The notes under the pieces were generated by a model, which was given only the letters and a program-made list of their open reading frames with translations, was not told where the DNA came from and did no database searches. Position numbers and translations under genes: made by a program. DNA of 64,000 bases. It comes from Kitasatospora setae KM-6054. GTDB taxonomy: Bacteria > Actinomycetota > Actinomycetes > Streptomycetales > Streptomycetaceae. The stretch is taken from assembly GCF_000269985.1 (NCBI RefSeq), contig NC_016109.1, positions 6,599,001 through 6,663,000 on the forward strand. Direction: 5' to 3'. Shown piece after piece: positions 50,037-59,379 of this stretch; the first letter of the stretch is position 1; each line of letters begins with the position of its first letter.

Positions 50037-50365
50037 CTGCTCCCCTTGCGATCGTCGGTTGCGAGATCTCGCGATGGCCTCCCATGCTGCCCGCGACCGA
50101 TCGCGTACAGCAGGGCGATTCGGGCCAACTCTGCCGGCTCCCGCCACGACTGCGCGGCGCGGCTGGGCGGATGATCAGCAGCCGGTCGTATCGGCGTTCC
50201 TCGAAACTCCCGGCAGAGCCGGGGGCTTCCCTTCTCGCGGTAGACGGGCCCGACAGCGCCCGGCCGCCGATCATCGACGGCGTGCGTCTGGCTGCTGCTT
50301 GAGGTGCCTTTGACGACGGCCTGAAGTCGATTGCCGGGTGCCTGAGAGTGCGCGACCATCGTCGG
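50037..50365. promoter_or_regulatory. Divergent intergenic region with operator-like palindrome
   Basis: 329 bp between the RiPP-locus module (-) and a small hypothetical gene (+). It contains the perfect 12-bp palindrome GCGAGATCTCGC at 50061-50072, 25 bp upstream of the ATG at 50036, a likely operator for the XRE module. Nothing else coding was seen. Confidence 0.55.
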
Positions 50366-50707
50366 ATGAGTACGGACACGGACGAGGGGCGGAAGCTGGC
50401 ACGGGTTGTGCAGACGTGTTCCGCATACCCGTCACAGTGGGATGCCTGGACGGCGGACGGCCAGTACCTGTATCTCCGATACCGGCATGGTGAGGGCAGC
50501 GTCGAGTGGCATCCCGGCCCTGACTTCGACGACGGCCCGGAGTCTTGGAACGAGGGCCGCTCGGGACTCCTGATCGAGTGGGACGACGGCACCGACGGCG
50601 GCATCATCGGCCTTGAAGACTTCCTCGCGGCAGCGGGCTTGGTGCTGGCCCCGGGCGCCACAGTGCCCGAACCCCCGTGGCACGCGGTCAGGTCCGAAGC
50701 CGGATGA
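50366..50707 (+). CDS. Hypothetical small acidic protein
   Basis: 113 residues from ATG 50366, no recognised family. Trp/Tyr/Asp-rich core WDAWTADGQYLYLRYRHGEGSVEWHPGPDFDDGPESWNEGRSGLLIEWDDGTDGGIIGLEDFLAAAG has the look of a small beta-sheet protein. Its 3' end overlaps the end of the transposase remnant by 20 bp. No operon partner is seen. Confidence 0.55.
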   Translation: MSTDTDEGRKLARVVQTCSAYPSQWDAWTADGQYLYLRYRHGEGSVEWHPGPDFDDGPESWNEGRSGLLIEWDDGTDGGIIGLEDFLAAAGLVLAPGATVPEPPWHAVRSEAG

Positions 50708-50958
50708 CCAGGGCGGCCGCGGTGACGGTGCCGAGGAAGACGTAACCTCGCCTGCCGTAACGGTTCGCGACAGCACGGGAGTTCTTCAGCACCGGCACGA
50801 ACCGGGTGCAGTCGGCCCGCTGCCTCGGCGTGACGATCACGGACAGCGGGCGACAGCACCCGTCCGCGCTCAGGTGGATCCGGCCAGTGAACCCCGGTCC
50901 GAGCACGGTGAGGAATCCCGTCGATCACCTGCCCGTGATCACGCCACCGCCCACGCCG
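50688..50958 (-). pseudogene. Degenerate IS5-like transposase remnant
   Basis: Two out-of-register pieces on the minus strand: an N-terminal piece (WRDHGQVIDGIPHRARTGVHW, which resembles the VIDGILYRVRTGxxWRDLP region of IS5 transposases), and a downstream piece in another frame (GRIHLSADGCCRPLSVIVTPRQRADCTRFVPVLKN, then SRAVANRYGRRGYVF). The middle region with the catalytic DDE motifs is missing. So only a deleted, frameshifted relic remains. No inverted repeats were found. It lies between the RiPP locus and dnaE. Confidence 0.75.
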
Positions 50959-50966
50959 GGCGGGGG

Positions 50967-53900
50967 TCAGACGGTGCCCTGCCAGCAGTGCGGGCCGAGG
51001 AAGGTCTTGATGTCGGAGGCGAGGCCGTTGTCGGGGTTCACGGTGAAGCCGAGTTCGTAGAGGGTGTTCTTGTCCCAGCCGGTGGTGAGGAGGCGGATCG
51101 GGACGTCGCCGGGGTGGGCTTGGAGGGTGGCTTTGAGTTCGGCGACGACGTCGGGGGTGAGGCGGCCGACGGGGGCGGTGATCTGGACGGGGGGTTTGGT
51201 GCCGAGTTCGGCGGAGGACATGTCGAGGGTGGTGATCTCCTGGCCGAAGATGCTGAGGGAGCCGTCGCGTTCGTTGAGGCGGCCGCGGACGGCGATGACG
51301 TTGTCCTCGACCATCTGGGCGGACATCAGCTGGTAGGCGGCGGGGAAGAAGAGCACCTCGATGGAGCCGTCGCGGTCGGCGAGGGTGATGATCGCCCAGG
51401 CGTTGCCGGCCTTGTTGATCCGGCGGTCGACGCCGGTGATCAGGCCGGAGAGTCGGACCTCGCCTTCGGTGCGGCCGGAGTTGAGGAGGTCGACGAGGGA
51501 GACGTCGCGGTTCTTGGTGAGGATGTGCTCGGCGCCGTCCAGCGGGTGGCTGGAGACGTAGAGGCCGAGCATCTCGCGTTCCAGGCCGAGGAGTTGCTTG
51601 CGCGGCCATTCGCGGTCGGTGAGTTGGAAGTCGAGGCCGATGGCGGGGGTGTCGTCGCCGCCGAGCATCGCGAACAGGTCGTCCTGGCCGATGGCCTGCT
51701 GCTTCTTGACGCCGGTGACGGCGTCGATGGCGCTCTCGTGGACGGTGCTGAGGGAGAGCCGGGTGTGGCCGAGGGAGTCGAAGGCGCCGGCCTTGACCAG
51801 GGAGTCGACGGTGCGCTTGTTGCAGACGACCAGTTCGACCTTGTCGAGGAAGTCGGCGAAGGAGGTGTACTTGCCCTTGGCCTCCCGGGTGGCGACCAGT
51901 GACTCGATCACCGGGACGCCGACGTTGCGCACCGCCTTCAGGCCGAAGCGGACGTCGCTGCCGACGGCGGTGAAGTCGACGACGGACTCGTTGACGTCGG
52001 GGGAGAGGATCCGGATGCCCATCGCCCGGCACTCGGCCAGGTAGATCGCCATCTTGTCCTTGTCGTCGGCGACCGAGGTGAGCAGGGCGGCCATGTACTC
52101 GGCGGGGTAGTTCGCCTTCAGGTAGGCGGTCTGGTAGGAGACCAGGCCGTACGCGGCGGAGTGCGACTTGTTGAAGGCGTAGCCGGCGAACGGGACCAGC
52201 ACGTCCCAGACCGCCTGGATCGCCTCGTCCGAGTAGCCGCGCTCCTTGCAGCCCGCGTGGAACGGCACGAACTCCTTCTCCAGCACCTCCTTCTTCTTCT
52301 TGCCCATCGCGCGGCGCAGCAGGTCGGCCTGGCCGAGCGAGTAGCCGGCCAGCACCTGGGCGGCGCGCTGCACCTGCTCCTGGTAGACGATCAGGCCGTA
52401 GGTGGGGCCGAGGACCTCCTTGAGGGGCTCCTCCAGCTCGGGGTGGATCGGGATGATCTCCTGCTGGCCGTTCTTGCGCAGCGCGTAGTTGGTGTGCGAG
52501 TTCATGCCCATCGGGCCGGGCCGGTACAGCGCGGAGACGGCGGAGATGTCGGCGAACTCGGTGGGCTTCATCAGGCGCAGCAGGGCGCGCATCGGGCCGC
52601 CGTCGAGCTGGAAGACGCCGAGGGTGTCGCCGCGGGCGAGCAGCTGGTAGGTGGTGGGGTCGTCGATCGGGATGTTGTCGATGTCGACGTCGACGCCCCG
52701 GTTGGCCTTCACGATCTTGATGCAGTGGTCGATGATGCCCAGGTTCCGCAGACCCAGGAAGTCCATCTTGATCAGGCCCATGGCTTCGCACGACGGGTAG
52801 TCGAAGCCGGTGATGATGGTGCCGTCCTTGTCCCGCATGTGCAGCGGGATCAGTTCGAGCAGCGGCGTGGAGGAGAGGATCACCGCGGCCGCGTGCACGC
52901 CGGTGCCGCGGATCAGGCCCTCGATGCCGAGGCCGGTGTCGATGATCTTCTTGACGTCCGGCTCGTTCTCGTACAGCGAGCGGATCTCGGTGCCCTCGTT
53001 GTACCGGGGGTGCTTCTCGTTGAACAGGTCGGCGAGCGGGACGCCCTTGCCCATCACGTCCGGCGGCATCGCCTTGGTGATCCGGTCGCCCATCGAGAAC
53101 GGGTAGCCGAGGATCCGGTTGGCGTCCTTGACGGCGGCCTTCGCCTTGATGGTGCCGAAGGTGTTGACCTGCGCGGTGTACGCGGAGCCGTACTTGTCGG
53201 TGACGTAGCGCACCATCTGGTCGCGCTGGCGGTCGTCGAAGTCGATGTCGACGTCCGGCGGGTTGATGCGCTCGGGGTTGAGGAACCGCTCGAACAGCAG
53301 GTCGTGCTCCAGCGGGTCGAGCTGGGTGATGCCGGTCAGGTAGGAGACCATCGAGCCGGCCGCCGAGCCTCGGCCCGGGCCGACCGGGATGCCGTTGTCG
53401 CGGCCGTACTGGCAGATGTCGGCGACCACGAGGAAGTAGGCGTCGAACCCCATCGGGGTGATCACGCCCATCTCCAGCTCGACCCGGTCCAGCACCTCCT
53501 GGCTCGGGTTGTCGCCGTAGCGGTGCTGCAGGCCGGCGGCGATCTTCTTGCGCAGGAAGGACGCCTGGGTCTCGCCCTCGGGCACGTCGAACTGCGGCAT
53601 CCGGTCGACGTAGGTGAAGACCTCCTCGTACGACTCGATCCGCTCGGCGATGGCGAGGGTGTTGTCGCACGCCTCCGGGAGGTCGCGGAACAGCTCGCGC
53701 ATCTCCTCGGAGGTCTTCACGTAGTAGCCGGAGCCGTTGAACTTGAACCGGTTCGGGTCGTCCTTGTTCTTGCCCACGCCGACGCAGAGCAGGCTGTCGT
53801 GCGCGTCGGCCTGGTCGGCCGTGACGTAGTGCGAGTCGTTGGTGGCCAGCAGCGGGATGCCCAGCTCCTTGGCGAGCCGCAGCAGGTCGGCGCGGACGTC

Positions 53901-54518
53901 CCGCTCGATGGACAGGCCGTGGTCCATCAGCTCCAGGAAGTAGTTCTCCTTGCCGAAGATGTCCTGGTAGGCGCCCGCCGCCTTGACCGCCTCCTCGTAC
54001 TGGCCCAGCCGCAGCCGGGTCTGCACCTCGCCGGACGGGCAGCCGGTGGTGGCGATGATGCCGGTGGCGTTGGCGGCGATCAGCTCCCGGTCCATCCGGG
54101 GCTTCATGTAGTAGCCCTCCATCGAAGCCAGCGAGGAGAGCTTGAACAGGTTGCGCAGCCCGGTCGCGTTCTGCGCCCACATCGTCATGTGGGTGTACCG
54201 GCCGCCGCCGGAGACGTCCTTGCCGCCCTCGCCGTCCGAGCCGGTCGGGCGCTGGCCGCCCGGCGCCCAGAACACCTGCTTCTTCAGGAACCGCGAGGAC
54301 GGCGCCACGTACGCCTCGATGCCGATGATCGGCTTCACCGCGCTCTTCGCGGCCGCGTGGAAGAACTCGTACGCGCCGAACATGTTGCCGTGGTCGCTCA
54401 TCGCGATCGCGGGCATCCCCAGTCTCTCCGCCTCTGCGAAGAGCTTCCCGTTCTTCGCGGCGCCGTCCAGCATCGAGTACTCGGTGTGGACGTGCAGGTG
54501 GGCGAAGCTGTCGGCCAC
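50967..54518 (-). CDS. dnaE: DNA polymerase III alpha subunit (DnaE1)
   Basis: 1183 residues from GTG 54518 (GAGGAG upstream). The PHP domain begins HLHVHTEYSMLDGAAKNG; the polymerase catalytic acidic triplet lies in PDVDIDFDDR near residue 420 after GRGSAAGSMVSYLTG; helix-hairpin-helix and an OB fold (RLSGLITGVDRRINKAGNAWAIITLADRDG) follow. It replicates the chromosome. Housekeeping gene, intact and of normal length. Confidence 0.98.
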   Translation of the reverse strand: MADSFAHLHVHTEYSMLDGAAKNGKLFAEAERLGMPAIAMSDHGNMFGAYEFFHAAAKSAVKPIIGIEAYVAPSSRFLKKQVFWAPGGQRPTGSDGEGGKDVSGGGRYTHMTMWAQNATGLRNLFKLSSLASMEGYYMKPRMDRELIAANATGIIATTGCPSGEVQTRLRLGQYEEAVKAAGAYQDIFGKENYFLELMDHGLSIERDVRADLLRLAKELGIPLLATNDSHYVTADQADAHDSLLCVGVGKNKDDPNRFKFNGSGYYVKTSEEMRELFRDLPEACDNTLAIAERIESYEEVFTYVDRMPQFDVPEGETQASFLRKKIAAGLQHRYGDNPSQEVLDRVELEMGVITPMGFDAYFLVVADICQYGRDNGIPVGPGRGSAAGSMVSYLTGITQLDPLEHDLLFERFLNPERINPPDVDIDFDDRQRDQMVRYVTDKYGSAYTAQVNTFGTIKAKAAVKDANRILGYPFSMGDRITKAMPPDVMGKGVPLADLFNEKHPRYNEGTEIRSLYENEPDVKKIIDTGLGIEGLIRGTGVHAAAVILSSTPLLELIPLHMRDKDGTIITGFDYPSCEAMGLIKMDFLGLRNLGIIDHCIKIVKANRGVDVDIDNIPIDDPTTYQLLARGDTLGVFQLDGGPMRALLRLMKPTEFADISAVSALYRPGPMGMNSHTNYALRKNGQQEIIPIHPELEEPLKEVLGPTYGLIVYQEQVQRAAQVLAGYSLGQADLLRRAMGKKKKEVLEKEFVPFHAGCKERGYSDEAIQAVWDVLVPFAGYAFNKSHSAAYGLVSYQTAYLKANYPAEYMAALLTSVADDKDKMAIYLAECRAMGIRILSPDVNESVVDFTAVGSDVRFGLKAVRNVGVPVIESLVATREAKGKYTSFADFLDKVELVVCNKRTVDSLVKAGAFDSLGHTRLSLSTVHESAIDAVTGVKKQQAIGQDDLFAMLGGDDTPAIGLDFQLTDREWPRKQLLGLEREMLGLYVSSHPLDGAEHILTKNRDVSLVDLLNSGRTEGEVRLSGLITGVDRRINKAGNAWAIITLADRDGSIEVLFFPAAYQLMSAQMVEDNVIAVRGRLNERDGSLSIFGQEITTLDMSSAELGTKPPVQITAPVGRLTPDVVAELKATLQAHPGDVPIRLLTTGWDKNTLYELGFTVNPDNGLASDIKTFLGPHCWQGTV

Positions 54519-54797
54519 GGCGCTGTGCTCCTCGGGTGGACGGGCGGAAGGGACTCCCCACCCTAATGCGGCCGGACCCCCGCGCCGCGCCCGATCGGCG
54601 GATCGCCACCCGGCGCGCGTGTACCTTTCACGGTCGCGGACGCGGTCCGTTTACACCCCCCGACCAGCCGGTTACCTTGAGTCTCCGGAGCGCGCCCGGG
54701 ACCCCGCGTATGGCATGCGCATGGCTTTCCCCAGTCAGACGGCCCGCCCGGCCGGGACGGCCCCGGCGGGCCCCCTCCACCGAGGTGGTGAAACCCC

Positions 54798-55898
54798 ATG
54801 ACCCGACGCACGACCCCCACCCTCCTCGCCGCCCTCGCGACCGCGGTCGCCACCCTCTGCGCGCTGCTGGTCGGCCAGCCGCCCGCCCAGGCGCACGGCG
54901 TGGCCGTGGTCCCCGGCTCGCGCACCTACCTGTGCTACCAGGACGGGCGCACCAGTACCGGCGCGCTCGACCCCACCAACCCGGCCTGCCGGGCCGCCCT
55001 CGCCCAGAGCGGCACCACGCCGCTCTACAACTGGTTCGCCGTCCTCGACTCCAACGCGGGCGGCCGCGGCCAGGGCTACGTCCCCGACGGCACCCTGTGC
55101 AGCGCCGGGAACAAGTCGCCGTACGACTTCTCCGCCTACAACGCGCCCCGCGACGACTGGCCCAGGACCCACCTCACCGCCGGCGCGGCCATCGAGGTCG
55201 ACTACTCGAACTGGGCCGCCCACCCCGGCGAGTTCCGGATCTACCTCACCCGGCAGGGCTGGTCCCCGACCACCCCGCTCGCCTGGGCCGACCTCGGCCT
55301 GCTCACCACCGTCGCCAACCCGCCCCAGGTCGGCAGCCCCGGCGCGGACGGCGGCCACTACTACTGGAACCTCACCCTGCCGTCCGGGCGCAGCGGGAAC
55401 GCCCTGGTGTTCATCCAGTGGGTCCGTTCGGACAGCCAGGAGAACTTCTTCTCCTGCTCGGACGTCGTCTTCGACGGCGGGCACGGCGAGGTGACCGGCA
55501 TCCACCAGCCGAGCGCGAGTGCGAGTGCGTCCCCGTCCCCGTCCCCGTCCCCGTCCGCGTCCCCGTCGTCCGGCGGCAGCCCGATGCCGAGCAGCGGGTG
55601 CATGGCGACGTACGCCGTGGTCGGCTCGTGGAGCGGCGGCTTCCAGGCGGCGGTCGAGGTGATGAACCACGACGCGACGCCGATCACCGGCTGGACCCTG
55701 ACCTGGCGGACCGGCCCCGGCACCACGATCACCAACCTGTGGAACGGCACGCTGACCACCGCCGGCAGTGACGTGACGGTGCGCAACGCGGCCTGGAACG
55801 GCACCGTCGGCGCGAACTCCGGCACCACCTTCGGCTTCACCGCCAACTCCACCGGCAACGACCTCCCGACCGGCTCGCTCACCTGCACCGCCTCCTGA
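54798..55898 (+). CDS. AA10 lytic polysaccharide monooxygenase with C-terminal CBM2
   Basis: 366 residues. A Sec signal peptide ends at ~32 (AQA), leaving His33 as the N-terminal residue of the mature enzyme (HGVAVVPGSRTYLC). The second copper-brace His142 lies in NWAAHPGEF and the axial Phe in NFFSCSDVVF. A Ser/Pro/Ala linker (~250-275) precedes a carbohydrate-binding module of CBM2 type (YAVVGSWSGGFQAAVEVMN, GWTLTWRTGPG, WNGTLTTAG). It cleaves crystalline chitin or cellulose oxidatively outside the cell; which polymer is not certain. Confidence 0.94.
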   Translation: MTRRTTPTLLAALATAVATLCALLVGQPPAQAHGVAVVPGSRTYLCYQDGRTSTGALDPTNPACRAALAQSGTTPLYNWFAVLDSNAGGRGQGYVPDGTLCSAGNKSPYDFSAYNAPRDDWPRTHLTAGAAIEVDYSNWAAHPGEFRIYLTRQGWSPTTPLAWADLGLLTTVANPPQVGSPGADGGHYYWNLTLPSGRSGNALVFIQWVRSDSQENFFSCSDVVFDGGHGEVTGIHQPSASASASPSPSPSPSASPSSGGSPMPSSGCMATYAVVGSWSGGFQAAVEVMNHDATPITGWTLTWRTGPGTTITNLWNGTLTTAGSDVTVRNAAWNGTVGANSGTTFGFTANSTGNDLPTGSLTCTAS

Positions 55899-56014
55899 CA
55901 TCGCCCCGGGCCGCCGGAGAGAGCAGAGTGCGGCCCGGAAGGCAAGGACTCCGACAGAACGTCCGATAATCGACCGTACGGGGAAGGGGAATTGAGGATC
56001 CGTCAGTTAATGGA

Positions 56015-56043
56015 GGGGCGGCCGTTCGCGGAACGGCCGCCCC
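56015..56043 (+). terminator. Strong hairpin between the LPMO and glycosyltransferase genes
   Basis: Perfect 13-bp inverted repeat (GGGGCGGCCGTTC at 56015-56027, partner 56031-56043) with a 3-nt loop, 38 bp before the GTG of the next gene. It terminates the LPMO transcript or acts as an attenuator. Confidence 0.8.
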
Positions 56044-56080
56044 GTGATCCCGTCTGCTGACGCAACCCGAGGAGACCTCC

Positions 56081-57214
56081 GTGCGCATCCTCTTCGCCGG
56101 ACCGGCCGCCCCCAGCCACCTGTTCCCGATGGTGCCGACCGCGCAGGCCCTGCGGGCCGCCGGGCACGAGGTGTTGTTCGCCGTGCCCGCGGCCCACGAC
56201 CAGATCCGCCAGGCCGGCTTCCCGATCGCCGGGATCGGCGACGGCCGCTCGCTGCGCGAGTCGTTCGAGGCGACCGCCCCGGCCGGGCAGCCGTTCCGCT
56301 ACGCCCGGCCCGAGATGAGCCAGGACGAGCTGCTCGACCTGGGGGCGCGCGCCTTCGCGCACGCCTCCCGGCCCACCGTGGACGGCCTGCGCGCGGTCGC
56401 CGAGCAGTGGGGCGCCGACCTGCTGGTGCACGACTCCTGCCTGGCCTCGGCCCAGCTGGTCGCCGCCGAGCTGAAGATCCCGGCCGCGCTGCACAACTAC
56501 GGGTTCGGCTCCGGCCTGGACATGGCCGCCCGGCTGGCCCGGCACTTCACCGACCTGTACGAGGAGCGCGGCCTCGCCGGGCCGGCCGAGAGCACCCCGC
56601 TGGACATCGTCCCGGCGGAACTCGGCGGCGACGACGGCGGCCTGCGGATGCGCTACCTGCCCTACAACGGCGGCGGCACCGTCCCCGCCGAGCTGCTGCG
56701 CCGGGCCGGGCGGCCGCGGGTCGCCGTCACCCTGGGCACCGTGATCACCCAGGTCGAGGGCGTGGAGCCGATCGTCCGGCTGGTGGACGCCGCCGCCGGG
56801 GTCGACGCCGAGTTCCTGCTCGCCGTCGGCGACAGCGACCTCGCCCGGCTCGGCACCCTGCCCGCCAACGTCCGCCCGCTGCCCTGGGTGCCGCTGGCGG
56901 AACTGCTGCGGGTCTGCGACGCGGTGGTCCACCACGGCGGCTCCGGCTCCACGCTCACCGGGCTGCACGCCGGCGTCCCGCAGCTGCTCCTGCCGCAGGG
57001 CGCGGACAACTTCCTCACCGCCGACACCATGGTCGGGGCGGGCGCGGCCCTGTCCGCCACCTCCGCCGAGGTCGACGGCGCGCTGCTCGCCCGGCTGGTC
57101 GCCGACCCGGACCTGCGCGCCGGGGCCGCCCGGCTGCGGGCCCTGAACGAGGCGCAGCCGACGCCCGCCGCCGTCGTCCCCGAGATCGAGGTGTTGGCCG
57201 CCGTGCGGCGCTGA
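56081..57214 (+). CDS. GT1-type glycosyltransferase (GtfB/ macrolide glycosyltransferase-like)
   Basis: 377 residues from GTG 56081 (GAGGAG upstream). The N-terminal FAGPAAPSHLFPMVPTAQALRAAGHEVLFAVP and the C-terminal donor-site motif VHHGGSGSTLTGLHAGVPQLLLPQGADNF are typical for antibiotic glycosyltransferases of the EryCIII type. It would transfer a nucleotide-activated sugar to a hydroxyl of a natural product, or glycosylate a toxic compound. No sugar biosynthesis genes are visible here. Confidence 0.9.
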   Translation: MRILFAGPAAPSHLFPMVPTAQALRAAGHEVLFAVPAAHDQIRQAGFPIAGIGDGRSLRESFEATAPAGQPFRYARPEMSQDELLDLGARAFAHASRPTVDGLRAVAEQWGADLLVHDSCLASAQLVAAELKIPAALHNYGFGSGLDMAARLARHFTDLYEERGLAGPAESTPLDIVPAELGGDDGGLRMRYLPYNGGGTVPAELLRRAGRPRVAVTLGTVITQVEGVEPIVRLVDAAAGVDAEFLLAVGDSDLARLGTLPANVRPLPWVPLAELLRVCDAVVHHGGSGSTLTGLHAGVPQLLLPQGADNFLTADTMVGAGAALSATSAEVDGALLARLVADPDLRAGAARLRALNEAQPTPAAVVPEIEVLAAVRR

Positions 57215-57426
57215 CCGCGCCGGGCGCGGGCGCACCGGGCGCGGGCGCGGGCGCGGCTGTGCGTCCGCGCCCCGGCCGGATCGAGCCCTTCGCCGAGCCC
57301 GGGGCCCGGCGTCCGACACCCGGCGTCCGGCGCCCGGCCGGGGTGACGGGGGCGACAGGGTGACGGGGGCCGGCCGCGGGTAGGTACGGCGGGACGGCGA
57401 GGGCGGGCAAGGGCAGGGGGCACGCG

Positions 57427-58332
57427 GTGACGGAGCGGGACGCGTACGCGGAGCGGCCCGGCGGGCCGCGGATCGCCTACCGGACGCGCGGACCGGCCGG
57501 CGGCGAACCGCTGCTGCTGATCGCCGGGCTGGGCTACGACCTGACCTCCTGGCCGGAGCCGCTGGTCGACGGGTTCGCCGCCCGCGGCTTCCTGGTCGTC
57601 CGGCACGACAACCGGGACGCCGGCTGCTCCGACCGGATCGCCGCCCCGCCGCCCGGCCGGCTGCGCCAACTGCTCTCCCGGCCCCGCCCCGACGCCTACA
57701 CCCTCGCCGACATGGCCGGCGACGCCGTCGCCGTGCTCGACGCGCTCGGGATCGCCCGCGCCCACCTGGTCGGCATGTCGCTCGGCGGCATGATCGCCCA
57801 GACCGTCGCCGCCCGGCACCCCGACCGGACCGCCACCCTCACCTCGATCTTCTCCACCACCGGTGCCCGCGGCACCGGCGGCCCCGCCCTGTCGACCGTG
57901 GCCCGGATGGTCCGCCCGCCGTCCCGCACCGCCGAGCAGGCCGCCGAACGGCACCTGGCGATGCTCGACCACATCGGCGGCCCCGGCCACCCGTACGACC
58001 CGGCCCGCGAGCGCGCCTGGACGGCCGGCCTGTGGGCCCGTACCGGCGGCACCCACACCGGCGCGCCGGTCGCCCGGCAGATCGACGCGATCCGCGCCTC
58101 CGGCGACCGCACCGCGGAACTGCGCCGGATCACCGCGCCCACCCTGGTCGTGCACGGCGACACCGACCGGATGGTCCACCCCGGCGGCGGCCGCGCCACC
58201 GCCGCCGCGATCCCCGGCGCCCGGTACGTCGAGATCCCCGGCATGGGCCACCACCTCGCCCCCGGGCTGCTCGACCGGCTGGTCGACCTCGCCACCGGGC
58301 TCGCCCACACCGCCCCCGCGAGCGGCGGCTGA
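57427..58332 (+). CDS. Alpha/beta hydrolase
   Basis: 301 residues from GTG 57427. Nucleophile Ser118 in GMSLGGM, catalytic Asp in VVHGDTDRMV and His in GMGHHLAPG are all present; oxyanion turn GLGYDLTSW. The fold covers esterases, haloperoxidase-like and epoxide-related enzymes, so the substrate is open. It stands alone and converges on the GT2 gene. Confidence 0.88.
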   Translation: MTERDAYAERPGGPRIAYRTRGPAGGEPLLLIAGLGYDLTSWPEPLVDGFAARGFLVVRHDNRDAGCSDRIAAPPPGRLRQLLSRPRPDAYTLADMAGDAVAVLDALGIARAHLVGMSLGGMIAQTVAARHPDRTATLTSIFSTTGARGTGGPALSTVARMVRPPSRTAEQAAERHLAMLDHIGGPGHPYDPARERAWTAGLWARTGGTHTGAPVARQIDAIRASGDRTAELRRITAPTLVVHGDTDRMVHPGGGRATAAAIPGARYVEIPGMGHHLAPGLLDRLVDLATGLAHTAPASGG

Positions 58333-58334
58333 GC

Positions 58335-58357
58335 GGGGGGGGGGGGGGGGGGGGGGG
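58335..58357. repeat. 23-nt guanine homopolymer between convergent genes
   Basis: An uninterrupted run of 23 G lies 3-25 bp after the hydrolase stop, followed by GAGCGGGAGGCTGAACGGCGG and further AGCGGCGGGTC-like repeats to 58420. It is a slippage-prone, quadruplex-capable tract, or a length error from sequencing. Confidence 0.85.
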
Positions 58358-58422
58358 CTGAGCGGGAGGCTGAACGGCGGCTGAGCGGCGGGCCAGCGGC
58401 GGGTCAGCGGCGGGTCAGCGCC

Positions 58423-59196
58423 TCAGATGCGGGCCTTGCGGACCGAGTGCACCGTCGCGCCCGCCAGCGCCAGCGTGGAGCGGAACAGCGACAGCCGCTC
58501 GTGCCGGCGGTACAGCGCCCAGTTGTGCTCGACCAGCGACAGCTTGTTGGAGGAGAGCGAACCCGCCCGGCCGGAGCGGTAGACCGCCAGCGGCTCCCGC
58601 AGGCCCCGGGCGGCGTGCCCGTCCCGCATGATCGACAGCCACAGCGCGTAGTCCTGCCGCTTCGGCATGTCCGGCATCAGCCGGGTGCCCAGCGCCCGGC
58701 GGTCGTACATCGCGGTCAGCGCGCCGATGTGGTCCTGCACCAGCATGTCCCGGTAGGTGACGCGCGCGCGGGCCGCCACCACCCGGCCGTTCGGCACGAA
58801 GTCGCGGGCCTCGCCGACGTGGTCGCCGTCGACCTTGTAGTAGGAGGTGAAGGTCAGCGGCGCGTCCCCGGCCGCGGCGAACGCCAACTGCCGCTCCAGC
58901 TTCTCCGGCAGCCACATGTCGTCGCTGTCCAGGAACGCCACGTACGCGCCGCGCGCCCGGCCCAGCGCCAGGTTGCGGGCCCTGGCCGCCCCGCCCTGCT
59001 CCGGCGCCGCCTGCGGGCGGACCCGGTCGTCCTGCCGGGCCAGCTCGTGCAGCAGGTCCACCGAGCCGTCGCTGGAGGCGTCGTCGGTGATCAGCAGTTC
59101 CACGTCCGCATGGGTCTGCGCGAGCACGGAGCGCACCGAAGCACCAAGGGTGGTGGCCGAGTTGTGCACCGGCATCACCACGGAAACCAGGGGCAC
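58423..59196 (-). CDS. GT-A family 2 glycosyltransferase
   Basis: 257 residues from GTG 59196 (AAGGAG 9 nt upstream); the frame is open 40 codons further back. Signature VPLVSVVMPVHNSATTLGASVRSVLAQ, ITDDASSDGSVDLL, and DSD motif FLDSDDMW that binds the nucleotide sugar. It adds a sugar to a cell-surface polymer or lipid. Not clearly linked to neighbours. Confidence 0.88.
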   Translation of the reverse strand: MPLVSVVMPVHNSATTLGASVRSVLAQTHADVELLITDDASSDGSVDLLHELARQDDRVRPQAAPEQGGAARARNLALGRARGAYVAFLDSDDMWLPEKLERQLAFAAAGDAPLTFTSYYKVDGDHVGEARDFVPNGRVVAARARVTYRDMLVQDHIGALTAMYDRRALGTRLMPDMPKRQDYALWLSIMRDGHAARGLREPLAVYRSGRAGSLSSNKLSLVEHNWALYRRHERLSLFRSTLALAGATVHSVRKARI

Positions 59197-59379
59197 TGCG
59201 GTGCTCCTTACCCGGGTTGGAGACGACAGGGGGGCCGTTGCCGCAGGCCGGGGCCGACACGGCGGCGGGGGAGCCGCCGCGCCACCGGCAGGCGACGCAG
59301 ACCTGAACCGTATCAAGTGGCCTGCTGCCGGTGCCCCCTGCGGGCGGACGGAACTTCCCGGCCCGGGCCGGGTACGGGT

